Origin: Doryteuthis pealeii
Lineage: Eukaryota; Mollusca; Cephalopoda; Myopsida; Loliginidae
Length of the DNA: 64,000 nucleotides
Direction: 5' to 3'
Assembly (NCBI GenBank): GCA_023376005.1
Contig: CM042160.1
Span: 79,986,376-80,050,375, forward strand
Shown: one piece after another, positions 11,839 to 24,900 of the stretch
Position numbering within the stretch: the first letter of the stretch is position 1
Layout: the number at the start of each line of letters is the position of its first letter
The notes under the pieces: generated by a model
The model's database searches: none
What the model saw: only the letters and a program-made list of their open reading frames with translations
Told to the model about the DNA's origin: nothing
Made by a program: the position numbers and the translations under genes

Positions 11839-12614
11839 GTAATAAATGATTGTGAGTACCTGGGAAAGCATGACAACCTTTCCCAGGTACGTCAGACTAC
11901 TTTTTGCGTCATTTTAAATAACAAATTAACCTACCTAGAGTATATAAGCTCATTGGCCCCATTTCAGTTTTCTTAGAAACTACGATTTTTCGTTTTCCCT
12001 CCTTTACACTCCCATGATGACAGAAATTTGTGAGTTGTGAAGGAATTTTTTTTCGGACAATCTGTTTTTTTTTGGTGGGGGGGAGGTCCAGTTTTTCAGC
12101 CAAATTACTCAATGAGATAGAGGGAGTGTCGAATGATCATTTCATTTTATTTTGATAAAAATAAAATGAAATGATTTATTAATTTGTATTTCGTTGGGAA
12201 TTTCTTTTTCTTATAAATCAAATTTCTATCATTCCACCCCCCTCATAATTTTGTAAATAAGAGATTAATTTAGACTTTCATGGAAAGATTGGTACGTTTT
12301 GGTGATTGTAGTGCAGAGACTATTTTTAGAATAAGAGTGGTGAAAGAATTATTATTGTGTATTTTGAGTCAGTGAATGGAAATAGTTAAGTTAAAGATAG
12401 AATAGTGATTACCATCAATCTCCCTCCATTTTTGAGGCCTTGTGCCAAATTTGTTGTATTTTTATACAACAATCAATATTCAATAAGAATATCAACAAAT
12501 TGGGCGTGTAGTGGAGAATTAACGGAAGATACGAGGAATCTCTGTAATTCCTTTATGACCGGATGACCATCGATTAGAATACACAACAACACACTCGTTC
12601 TTTTCACGCCATGT

Positions 12615-12620
12615 TTTATT
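12615..12620 (-). terminator. Candidate poly(A) signal of the left PAN gene
   Basis: AATAAA reads on the minus strand about 240 bases after the stop codon, within GTAATAAAACATGG. It is conserved at 51620-51625 in the right copy. No closer canonical signal was seen. Confidence 0.4.
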
Positions 12621-12858
12621 ACAACAACAACAAGGGGAAACCGGTGAACATTCACCGTAAAACGGTGACGACCTTAACTTAGTTCCTCATGCAACAGTAT
12701 CTGAGTCATAACAGAAATAGATTGTGTCAACTACTTACAGCATACTGCAATTTCAACTACAAGTCTAGTGATACATGAAGATTATTATTCAAAAATCTAT
12801 TTACAATATGAAAAATATTGAAAAAAGAAAAAGAAAAAAACTTTGAGTTCCAGAACGG

Positions 12859-12902
12859 TTAAAAAGTGACGTAAACAGCAAGAGCATCGGCGATGGCATA
12901 TT
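12859..12902 (-). CDS. Exon 5, C-terminus and stop (left copy)
   Basis: Acceptor TTTCTTTTTAG precedes 44 bases that code [14 protein letters not shown] and TAA. The ending matches the ADxxAxxV/I pattern I recall at the end of related mollusc proteins, which supports this as the true last exon. It is identical in the right copy at 51864-51907. Too short for ORF calling; found by matching phase 1 from exon 4. Confidence 0.8.
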
Positions 12903-15900
12903 CTAAAAAGAAAATAAGAAATGAATTAAAGATAGAAAGATAGATAGACTTAAAGAATGAATAAAGGAATAAAAAAATAAATTTAAGTTAAGCACAAAGT
13001 AATTAGTAGAAAACTAAACCAGTGGATTTTGATATATCGTTAAAACGAATTATAAAAAAGTCTCTGAAAACGTACAACGTACGTGATTCGCTAACCTCTA
13101 GGGGTAAAATAACCACAAAATAATCAATCAATTGTAGAATAATCATACTAAGTCCAATTACCGAGACAAGACAGCAAGCAGTCATAACCCAATACGATTC
13201 TGGTATGCTGTAAAGACCACTGCAAAGTGGCAGGATTTATGGAGCCTCAGAGGATCATACAAACCAGGCAGCCAATCAGGACTCGGAGAATGGAATCACC
13301 CAAATGCATGAGTGGACTGTTCTGAATTCCCATAAGTACCAGTTGTCTTGACACTGGTTCAGTTGTGCTTGGCCAGTCACATTTTTCAAACCAATTGTTG
13401 ACTGACTGACTGACTGACTTCAATATCAATCAATCCATCCATCCATCCATCCATCTGTAACCATTATTAAAATAAGCATTTCATGATGTTTTACTCCTAG
13501 TTTTTCTTGTTGCAATCATTTTGTGACACGGCGAGTTCTTTTCGTTAGAGTCAATTAATTCTTAACGAAGGTGGAAACGAGAAAAGGTATATAAATTGTT
13601 TTTTGTTTGTCACAGGAAATGGTTTTGTTAAAATTGGAAAATCAAAATATTGTATAAATTTTGATTCCACTTATTGTGTTTACAGATACAATCAAAGATG
13701 GCTGCGGGCAACTGAAATGATGTGTTTTATCAAGGATGTTGGAAATCAAGGGGTGGACTTATTTTAGGGTCTGGAGGTTAGCACTGGTTGAGACTTGTGA
13801 CCATTGCAGAATAGCTACATTTTTTTTTCTATATAAAGACACTCTGAATTGTTAAAAAGTTAGTCAGACCGGAGAGATGGGGGGAATCTTGTCAAAGGAC
13901 CACGAGACTTCAAAATTGCTGAAATAAGAAATCTCTGCCAGTAGAAGAAATAGACATTGCCGCCAAGAAAAACTCCGATAAAATAAGTGACGGAGTCCAG
14001 TCCACATTTGCTGAATAACTCAATGCTAATTAGCATAGAACAAAACGCCAGACAAAGCTCCTCACTGTGTCCTTTCTCTCCAACCTAGTGTGCAAAACAT
14101 ATTCCTCTCCATTATATATCTTAATAAAAACCTTTTTATTGTTAATGGTGTGTTGTCTCGTTCTACGGCAGCTCATTTAAACTGATTTTTAGACCCATCA
14201 TAGGGACGCTCCGACCAAGTTGCATTGATCCCGGTTCTGCGGATCAAATGAACACAACGTGGACGCAGATTCATCAGAGGAGCAACTAGCCGGAGACACA
14301 TGTGGTAGTCACGGAGCTGAGTTATCTTATCAGGTATCGTGACTGGCATAGAACCACAATTGGTTGTTTCTTTGTAAGATAACATAAATATTCAAATGGT
14401 ATCATGTCCAATAATGTCCTGCATCTACAAAAATCAAATAAAAATATCATGCAGAAAGTAATGCCGGTTTATAATTTTCTTCCAACTTATTAATTGTAAT
14501 ATCGTATTTCATTTATTATTTGATAAAGTAAAGTTTACAATATCATTGACAATTGTCTATATATTTTCAGGTGTTACATAACTTGAAATATGAAGCAGAA
14601 ATAAAAAGTATTCATTGAACTCTTAAGTAAAAAGGGACATTCTTCTTTTGACATGCGCAAAAGCCTCACAATTGTACGTAGTGATACGACAATTGATGAG
14701 AATAATGGACAAAGATGAATGAAAAAGTGGCCAAATTTAAATTAAAGATAAACTACAAAGTACAAAAACATCGAAAGAGACCAAAGAATTTTCTTTTTCA
14801 AATTGGATAAGTGGGTTCAAAAATGCAGCAAATGCATCACCACTTGTGAATATCATTTTCTAAATAACAATATTATAAACAAAAGTTAATCTAGACTTTC
14901 ATCTCGTTGCAAATGTCTCGTATGATTATTTAAAGAGTTATGACCAGATAATCATTACTTTTAACATGACTATCGATCTATAAAGAATTTCAATCTTACC
15001 TTTGGCCCATTGAATGGCTTCATCCTTATTAGAATAAACAATAGTTGGATAAACTGGCTGATGGTCCCATGGACATCCTTCTTTTGGTTCAAGAACTGCA
15101 AGCCAACCAAAATCATTTGGGCATCTATTGTGTCTTTTGGAGATATAAAAACTTCTCCAAGAACTAAATAAAAATATTTAAAAAAGATAGTTATCTTAGT
15201 ATCAAAACAAAATTAAATAAAGGATAATGAAAGAAGAAAGATTATTTTTTAATAATTATTCAATTCCGCCACATCTACCAGCCTTAAAAAATATTATTCG
15301 TTTTAAACATGTGTGCAATTAATAGATATGTAATTTTATAACAGTACACACATAAAAAAAAGGAATATGTTTAACTGAATGCACCACCAAGCCAGGATAA
15401 AAAGGCACCAAGTTAGAATCAATATCACAACAGCAGCTAACTGATCTGCAAAACAATGTTACTCAGAATTTTTCTAAGATAATTACCATTGTGCCTATTC
15501 ACTTTGCTTAGCCTGGTACAAGGCCACATTAATGAGGCACTTTGTGCGAAGCAAACTCATTATACTAATGAATTATCTTCAAGTCTGAGACATCCTTTTT
15601 AAAAGGATTGATCGAATAAAAGTCTCGTTATGATATGTCATTTTGTTCGATTACATACAGTGTTGTTGAAATTCACTTTAGTCAGTATTAATTAATACTA
15701 ACAGACTCTAATAATAATAGGGTCAGAAGTTATCTGCCCTAATCCATTGATTGTACGAGTGAGTTACTTGCCCTTTGACCTTTTGATTTTCAGTTATTGT
15801 TTTTAAATAAATAAAACACCTCGTGTTATGAAAAGCAGTCGTAATGTGTTGCCTCGTTAATCCAATGGAAGGTATTTCAATTGGAATATGTTTAAATGAG

Positions 15901-18900
15901 TAACTGCGCTTGCCAGAGTGGAAAAGGTATGTCTCATTTTCTGTGGGATTAAGTTAATAAATTCCCAACAAAAGGTTATGGGACCCAGAAAGCGCGAACC
16001 ACGAGGAGCAGATTTTTTCCGCCATCTTTGATTTGTCATTCTCGGGGGAAGTTTTTTGTCGTTTATGATTTAAATATCTTTTGTATTGAAATATCTGGAA
16101 CATAGCGATGGAAACAAAACTTGTAAATCTTGTGCCGCTGAATGGAACAAATTATGCTACATGGAAGGTACAATGCAAAATATCCTTAATAAGAGATGGT
16201 GTTTGGAATATCGTAAATGGAACAGAGATAGTTCCAGATTCCAGGACAGAAGCGGGACTACATACGAAGTATTCATCGCGCAAAGATCGTGCATTGGCAA
16301 CGATTGTACTGTCTCTAGAGCCGTCACTTTTGTACCTAATTGGGGATCCAAAGCTGTAGTATGGAACAAATTAGCTGACCAATTTCAGAAGAAGACGTGG
16401 GCTAACAAACTAGCATTACGGAGGAGATTATACTCTCTTAAACTAAAGTAAGGTGATTCTGTTCACAATCACATAAAATTGATGACAGAAACGTTCGATG
16501 AATTATCTGTTATCGGCGATTCCATTAATGAACAAGATAGAGTAGTACATCTCCTGGCTAGCTTTCCTGAATCCTATGACATGTTGGTGACAGCACTTGA
16601 AGCAAGTCAATATATGCCTAAGTGGGCCTTAGTAACTGAACGACTGCTATACGAGGAAACTAAAATGAGAGAAAAACAAACTGGTGGTGCTGAGTCAAAA
16701 GCCATGACACCGAAACATTATATCAACAAAAAGGGATCCAAATGTTTTACCTGTGGTAAATTTGGACATACTAAACGTAACTGTCATCTACTCAGAGAAG
16801 ACTCTAAAGAAAGTGTAAAAACGAACTATCCAAAGAAGAAAGCTTTCTTAACGGAGCCGAGTTGTTCTAAAAACGAACACATTGTTGTTTTAATTGCTCA
16901 CCATGCATTAAAAACAAATAATAATGAAAAGAGCTCATGGATCGTGGACTCTGGAGCGACATGTCATATGTGCCATGATATTGATAAGTTTATCAATTTG
17001 AAAAAAATAGATAAAGCAGAGGATATAACCCTCGGTGACGGACACTCAATTGAAGCATTCGGGACAGGGACTGTTGATATAAATGTGAGAGTGTCTGACG
17101 ACAAACAACAAAGACGTAGATTAGTTGAGACACTATATGTTCCCAAATTATCATACAACTTGCTTAGTGTGCCTAGAGCTACTAGATCAGGGAAGTCGTT
17201 TAAATTCACAGAGTCATATTGTCAACTTCTGGATGAAAAACGGAGTGTAGTAGCTACAGGTTCAAAAGTTGGGAACATGTACTACTTGAACTGTATTGAA
17301 GAGCAGGGGGCAGCCTATGCAGCAACTATATGCTCGAGTGGTGACACAAAGGAGGAGATTTGGCATCGACGTTTTGGTCATCTTGGAGTGAAGAACTTAC
17401 AGAAGCTAGCAAGAGATCAACTAGTAAATGGCCTTGACTATGATGTAACAAAAGACATCAAGTTTTGTGAGCCATGTGTCGATGGAAAACATCACCGTTC
17501 TTCTTTTCCAAAATCTGGCGGTAGGCGAGCCACAAAACTGCTTGAAATTGTGCACAGTGATGTTTGTGGAAGATTAGAGGCAAAACCACTGAGTGGAGCC
17601 GAATATTTTGTCACATTTATTGATGACAAATCAAGATATGGATGGATATACATTCTTAAAAAATAAAAGTGAATTTTTTTTTTAAATTCATGGAGTGGAA
17701 AACCATGGTAGAGAATTCCAGTAGTTAGAGAATTAAGACACTACGCTCTGACAATGGCGGTGAATACACTTCAAAAGAGTTTGAAGATTACTTAAAAAAG
17801 AATGGCATACGCCATGAGCGCACTGTTCCCAAAACACCAGAGCAAAATGGTGTTGCTGAAAGAATGAATCGGACTTTGGTGGAAACTGTACGAGCAATGT
17901 TGTCAGATTCAATGCTGCTTAAGAAATTTTGAGCAGAATCTATGTTAACAGCTTCATATGTTAAAACCCGAAGCCCAACAATTGTTGTAAAAGCGATGCC
18001 ACCATATGAAGTATGGAAAGGCTACAAACCAAATGTAAATCATTTATGCATTTTTGGATGTAGTGCTTATGCCCATTTACCAAAGGATGAAAGATCTAAA
18101 AATGGATCCTAAAGCAAAGAAGAGAATCTTCCTTGGATATGGCTTTGGTGTCAAGGGTCAATAGACTCTTTGATACAGACACATCTAGAGTCTTCCATAG
18201 CAGAGATGTCATATTTAATGAAACAGCATCCAAAGGTGAACAGGGGACAGATGGAGTTGTTAATCAACCTGTAGTGGAGGTTGAATGTGAAAACATCAGC
18301 AGTGATGATGATGAGAATTCACGAGAGGCCACAGGACTATGAAAATATGGAAAGGACTTTTATCTTTCTGTTGAACTATTCTCTTTACCTCTCCTGCGTG
18401 AGAGAGTATATTTTTTGAAGGGTATTCTTTTTGTTGTTTACACCGTTTCAGTAACAGTAAGTGAACCTTCCAGTTTTTTATTCACATTTTGTTCTATTTT
18501 CTATTTTTGTTACCCGGCGCCTAAATTGTCTATTTAGCGGACGTCGTGCATGGGGAATTCTATGCAATTTTAATTTTGAATTGTATATACTTCATTTTTG
18601 CCTCCTTTGTGGAGATATTTGTAATAAAGTTCTTTTTCTCTCTCGAGCAAGACCGTTCGTAGTTTCATTTTTTCCCTAACCGTTTCTTAGACGACGTCAT
18701 TTTGTTCAATGGTCGGTATTTTTCCGAAAGTGGAAAAATAATTCCGACAAATTTTCGTGTGAAAAAGAATACGACACCACAACAGAGGAATTTGGTTTGT
18801 TTAATACGAAGGTAGTAGCACCGACCCAGAAGAAAAGGATGAGCAGTCCTCTTTCCATTTAATGGCTATCCGGACGAAACCAGAGTTCCAGAGCAGGAAG

Positions 18901-21900
18901 AGGGTTGTCAAGCGGACCAACGACAGAGGAAGAGGAAGAGGAAGAAGTTAACATTTTGTAAATCATTTTATTTGTTTTTAATTCGTAAAATTGTCAGTAC
19001 AAACCTTTTTGTGTAACTACTTTTCTGCTTTGTGCCATAATTGTTAACGAGCAGCATAACGGACAAATTATATAATACCACAATTTTTTTTTATTAAATA
19101 AATTATGTTTTGTCTCCATCGTAATTCTTTCTTTTGTTTTACTAATATTTGAGAAATTTTATATGTCACTAACTTTTTTCAATGAGACGGAGAAGATGGG
19201 AAAATGTCTTCCAAAGAAGTTTAGTTCCTCAACTGTGAAGTATAGTATTGTTCTAAAAAGATCTTGTTATGATGTGTCATATTTGATGGGTTATGAACAC
19301 ATACAGTATTGTCCATATATTAGTATACCCCTACCCCTACTATTTTAAAATTAAAAAAATAAAACTCTGATTTTCTTCTAAACCAAAGATACCAGAATTT
19401 TAATTGAAAATTTTAACACCTGAATAAAAATAAGAAGATTAAAAATAAATAAATGAATAAAAATAAGAAGATTAAAAATAAATAAATGAATAAAAATAAG
19501 AAGATTAAAAATAAATAAATGAATGAACGTATTTGTCGACTTTTTTTCGTCACTTGAACAGGAATGATAATCGACGACTTTTGAGTCTTGTCCGGGATCA
19601 AGCGCTAGCAAGATCCGATCGTGATGTAACAGAAGTTTTTCTGTGATGGTAAGAACCCTTAAAAGTTACTGTTCTTGGTCTGGGCACAAACCTGAGGTAG
19701 AGAATAAAAATGGCTTCTAACCCTTAACACGTCTTCCGAGTTATACTCTATTCAATTGAAGTATATTGTACGTCACACATTCATTAATTCTACTCACTTA
19801 TGATTAATTCCGCAGTAGTTGCTGATTGCTCGTTTATGAAAGTCTTTCCAAGGTGATTCCAATACTTTAGACATCGAAAACCAACTTTGTAAATTTGTTC
19901 CTTCACCATCAAATATCAAATACAGAATTTCAGTGTTATTCTTGTATAAAGATAACTTGACCTGAAATTTAAAACAAAAATCTATAGTCATGAATCATCT
20001 CAAATTTTATTTAGGATCATCAAATAAAAAATCATTTTCAAAAAGTTCTAATTCGTCAATTATTGGACTTGTTTTCTTGTTGAGTGACCAACAAATTGAA
20101 AATGACCAAGTTTTACTCATTCTGTAGTTGCTGTTGCTTTACGATTAAGCTGTGTCATATAAAATGTCAAACTAGCGATAATTCATGATTTTTACAATAA
20201 AAATTGATTGAATTATCAAATAAGATTATGTAAAATAATCAGGGATTTCAAGTAATTATTTTAGTAAATGTAATTTATAAGTTGAGGTTTGGATTCGGAA
20301 GAAAATAAAAGAGAAAGAAAAATATTTTAAGAGAAATATTTTGTTGGAATGTAAATTATCTGAACGTTAACAAAGAATTCTAAAGAATTCTGGAAATGCA
20401 AAAGTATTCGAGGATGGAATGGCGGTGTACACATCGCTAATAATCAGCTGAAATTCTTTGGTTCAATTCCCTACGTTTGCCAAACCGATTTTTCAGGAAT
20501 TGTCGGAATTTTATCCTCGAGGGGGGGGGGGGCACATCAAAAATAAAATTGGCACCCGGCGTTGTAGTTGGTGTCCGACTTTTAAAAAAATAACAAAAAA
20601 TGGTTACACAGAAAAATGACAAAATCCTGCTATAAGCCTAAAATTACAAATTTATTAGATACTTTGAGAATTATTTTTCTCCTCCCCCCCTCTTTCTATA
20701 TCCTGGTAGCGAGTTGGTGAGGTGGTCACCGACTGGGTTATCCCATTTCCCTTTCTTGAAGCTGACACCCCCTCGTAGTGGTTTATTCCAAGGCCTTAAA
20801 AGTCCGGCTGCGAGGCGGGTGGACTGAACAAGCCAAGAGTACAGACTGAAAGCGAGTTGGTTATACGTGCAATTCCACATTACTTCTTTCCCCTCAACTA
20901 ATTGACCCAGTACGGGTAACAGTGGGTCACGTTTTTGAAGTGGTTAGCTGCAAAGCCCACTAAATTTCGCAACCACTTTATTTACCTGGTCTGGTGGCTA
21001 CCCCCACTAAAGCTCGCTACTAGCCCCCTCCCCCCCCCCCGCTGCGTCGGGATAAGCGCCTCATATTTTTACCCGGCAATACAAATAATACTATTATGCT
21101 TGCTATTTACTAAACATAATGATAAATGAAAGTTGGAAGACTGTGTAGCGTCAATTATCTAAATGCTTTAAAAATCAGCTTTTAGATTCTGATTTTTACC
21201 TTGGCTCAATCATTGACCTCTGCTACCAGTTGATGTCTCTTTTTGTATTGTTAGATTTTTAATGTAGGCAAGTGTTATTAAACAACACGGATCATTATCT
21301 TTTTCATGATCTTGATTTGTATCTTTTCCAGTCTTTTGGCGATCTTTCTAATGTTAGGATCCTGTTGAAACAGGATTCTTCCCACAATATCAGCCCGAGC
21401 GCTTTCGACTATTTCTTCAGTTGTCACGGGGGGGGGGGTATATGTTTTGGTGTTTGTTCTTTTTTTTTTTTTTTTCATGTGCGTTTATCTATTTTGTTTT
21501 TAAATTAGAAGATTCTATTATTTTTAGAGGGTTGCTGTCATTAGTGTATTAGTTATTAATGATAGTTAATATATTATGACCTATGATGAATGCTATTTTA
21601 TTAATGTTAGGTATTTTATTTAGATTCTGATTTTTACCGCCACTCAATCATTGACCTCTGCTACCAGAGTTAATATCTCTTTTTGTATTGTAAATGTGGT
21701 AAATATTTACCATGTACCCCTGTAGCGAGATCGAACGGCAAAACTCACGACGAGACGAGAGTTGTGACGTGTCTCGGCCAGACCGAGTATAAAAGAACAA
21801 CCCCACGTGTACGGGTTAGGTACAAGGCCCTATCAATATGGGACCAATCACGAACCGAAGCTCATGGAAGGCGGGAGCAAAAAATACATTGATCCCGTCG

Positions 21901-24900
21901 ATATTCCCCCAACAAAGGGGAACCTCAGGCACCAGGCAATAAACCCAGCCCTGTCTCTTTAAATGGAGGGAGTATGTGTTGCCTGGGAGGCTGGCCCGCT
22001 GGGATCAATGATGTTAACTTATGCGGTCCAGAGCCGAAGCCATTGGACCCTCTGGTGGGTGTCTCTATTGTAACAAAACACTTAAATTTTAATATAATAA
22101 TCTGAAAAACATGGAACCTTATTTTTATTTAAATAAAAATCGAATTTCCCCATTTCCCCAGCAGCGTGATTATATAGATTTAGCAAACTGCTTCCTTCAG
22201 GTTATCAGTGGTGCCGAAACCCAGGAATGAACCAGGGACCTTCAGATTATCAGACAGTCTTAGTCGTTGTAATTGCTTTGCTCTCCCAGCAGTTCTAGTC
22301 TTCTCACTAGCACTATCCAAATATATCTTCTCTTACACTCGTTTCGACAGCCAAAATGCTACTGCAGACTTTCTCCCCGATCTGGGAGAGCAGGTCCCTA
22401 AATATCCCATTGCTGCATCCGGGCTCCTTACTCTGAATTGCACGTTCGACATTCATTAGCACGCGTCAATCCTCGCGGCGAGACTTTACATACGGGTTAC
22501 TCTGCACTGCTCGTGCGAAATTTCGCCAGCATTTCAGCAACGAAGAGGTGACGAGTTCAATTTCCGTGGTCACTCGCCACACTCCTCCCCCTCGCACAGG
22601 CCACACATATCCGGACTCGTTTCGTTCGTGGGGGCTGCGAATCTGAGTGTCCACAATAGAAAACATTATTTCATAAATGAATATGTTAACTTTAAAACTC
22701 TGACTAAAAATTAGTACGACTCTGAGTGTTTCTTGTAAAAGGTCAGAAAAATTGTTTTATATTTCACTGAAAAGATTTTCATTTTTATAGTTAACGGGAA
22801 ATATCTCCCCTTTCCACGTTTATTAAGAGGAACACACATTTTTGGATGCTGTAAACGGTTATTTGATAGTGATTTAACCAACTCCTCACTCGCAGATTCT
22901 CTTCATCGTCGACCATTATACCAGATCCATGACATGGTATTTTCTGTTAAGATAGCTGTGTATGGGTCAGAGTACAGGGAGAAGAAAACTTATGCCTTTT
23001 TCAAGTGTTTTAAATCAAAGGAAATATAAAAGGTCTCAGTTGATTTATTTTGTGTTCAGTATCGGTAAATATCAAGTCCTAAGTCATCGTACGTTCGTCA
23101 TAAAAATAGACAGGGATAAACGAGGAACTTCTTTTCTATATTTGACGACTAATTAATATACAAAATTACCTATAAAAGTCATCTGAAAAACTGACGTATT
23201 TGAAAGTTGTTAACTTTTTTTAGCAATATACATACAGTTGATTAACACGTCAACAAATATGATGGAGTGATTAAGAATTCCTTAAAAGGAATACGAAGCG
23301 AATATATGCGCTGCGATCCAAATTGATGAGCCGGATTTTCGCGTGGATTTCGACGAAAGGACGAACCGATGGATCGCTAAATGGAAATGGTCCGGAGGAC
23401 GAGCTCCAGAGCTTCTGGACAATAAGATACCGGAGTACCAAGTTCCAAAACATGCCAGAGAGAGCTACGAAACCGAGCTTCACAAGTGGATTGAAAATGG
23501 TTGGTTGTTGTCCTACCCCGAAGAGAGACTTGGCCCACCTAAGGGACTGGTTCCACTAATGGCCGTAATTCAGCACAATAAGCGTAAGGTGCGCCCTGTC
23601 ATGGATTACAGAGAACTAAATGAACATGTGGACGCATTTACAGCTAATGCTGACGTGTGCGCGGCCACGTTGAGGGAATGGCGCAAGAAGGGCGCGAATG
23701 TGTCATTGCTTGATCTGAAGCGAGCATATCTTCAGATCGGCATTGACGAGTCTTTGTGGCCTTATCAGACTGTGATATTTGGGGGCCAAAGGTATTGCCT
23801 CATCCGGCTGGGTTTTGGCCTCAATGTGGCGCCTCTCATCATGAAGTCTGTTGTTGAAGCCGTTATGTCTCGAGATCCAACCATCAGGAGCGCCACGTCG
23901 GCGTACATCGATGATATTTTCATTAATGAAGATCTAGTCTCAACAGCTCGGGTGAGGGCGCACCTGTCTGAGTACGGCCTGATTTGCAAGGATCCAGAGC
24001 GACTACAGGATGGTGCCAAAGTCCTTGGTCTGCAGGTCTGGGGGGGAAAAAGGTGTTCTTCGATGGAAGCGGGGGAGTGAAGTTCCCGATGTTCCCCAGG
24101 TCATTACTCGCCGAAACACATTTTCCCTATGTGGGAGACTTGTGGGGCATTTTCCTGTTTGTGGCTGGCTTAGAGTGGCTGCTGGATTTATCAAACGTCG
24201 GGCGAGTGCGGTATCGGCTGGTTGGGACACTGAGCTTGCTGATCCTCTACTGAAGAAGATGCTACAAGATACAGTCACCCGGGTTAAGCGGGGTGATCCA
24301 GTTAAGGGAGTGTGGTGTACCGCCGGCCTGGAGATGAATTTGTGGGTTGACGCCAGCTCACTTGCTACGGGGGTGTTATTAGACGACAATGGAGCCGTAA
24401 TTGAAGATGCGTGCTAGTTGCGCCCTGACAATGACTCCCATCACATTAATTTGGCCGAACTCGATGCGGTGGTGAAGGGTGTCAACCTTGCGCTTCAATG
24501 GCAGGCAAAAGTACTTCACATCAAAACGGATTCCCTGTGTACGTACCATTGGCTCAATAACAGTTTGAGTGGAAAGTCAAAGGTACGCACCAAAGCAGCT
24601 GCGGAGATGTTGGTCAAGAGGAGGTTATACACCCTCTCACAATTGATCAAAGAGTACGAATTGACCGTAGACGTGACGCTGGTAAGGTCAGAGCATAACA
24701 GAGCCGACGAACTGACGAGAGTACCGCAACACTGGTTCAAGGCTATGAAAAGGGGGGGGGAATTGGCGCCGGATGTCTGTGCCACTGCTCTGAGTAAACA
24801 TCAGATATTGAGTATTCACCGGCAGAGCGGGCACCCCGGAGTAAGAAGGACAACCTATTTTGTGCGGCGAGTTGGCCCGTCAACAACAAAGGCAGACGTT

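Larger units (their letters stand above)
15661..18343 (+). mobile_element. Ty1/copia-type retrotransposon, 5' part, inserted in left copy only
   Basis: A 5' LTR (15661-15970), primer site, gag, protease and integrase are present in copia order (integrase before RT). The element stops at 18343 after the integrase, before any RT, where the sequence rejoins that of the right copy (55921). There is no 3' LTR. It lies in intron 3 of the left PAN gene, on the opposite strand. The lack of the 54590-55920 segment in this copy suggests that the insertion was followed by a deletion. Confidence 0.85.

Noticed and set aside
12473..12655. 60-codon minus-strand ORF
   Set aside because: It falls around the presumed 3' end of the PAN transcript, with no domain.
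13003..13215. Possible terminal exon with a membrane segment ([20 protein letters not shown])
   Set aside because: Its phase does not fit exon 4, whereas the exon at 12859-12902 does and matches the expected protein end; the ATG is also lost in the right copy.
14173..14385. 70-codon minus-strand ORF identical in both copies (53169-53381)
   Set aside because: Identity only reflects the recent duplication; no splice context or domain was seen, and it lies in intron 4.
16086..16451. Alternative-frame ORF of 121 codons
   Set aside because: Most of it is a shadow of the copia gag in another frame; only its last part coincides with the gag frame after a shift.
19378..19611. ORF with three repeats of [11 protein letters not shown]
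   Set aside because: It is the translation of a 33-base AT-rich tandem repeat.
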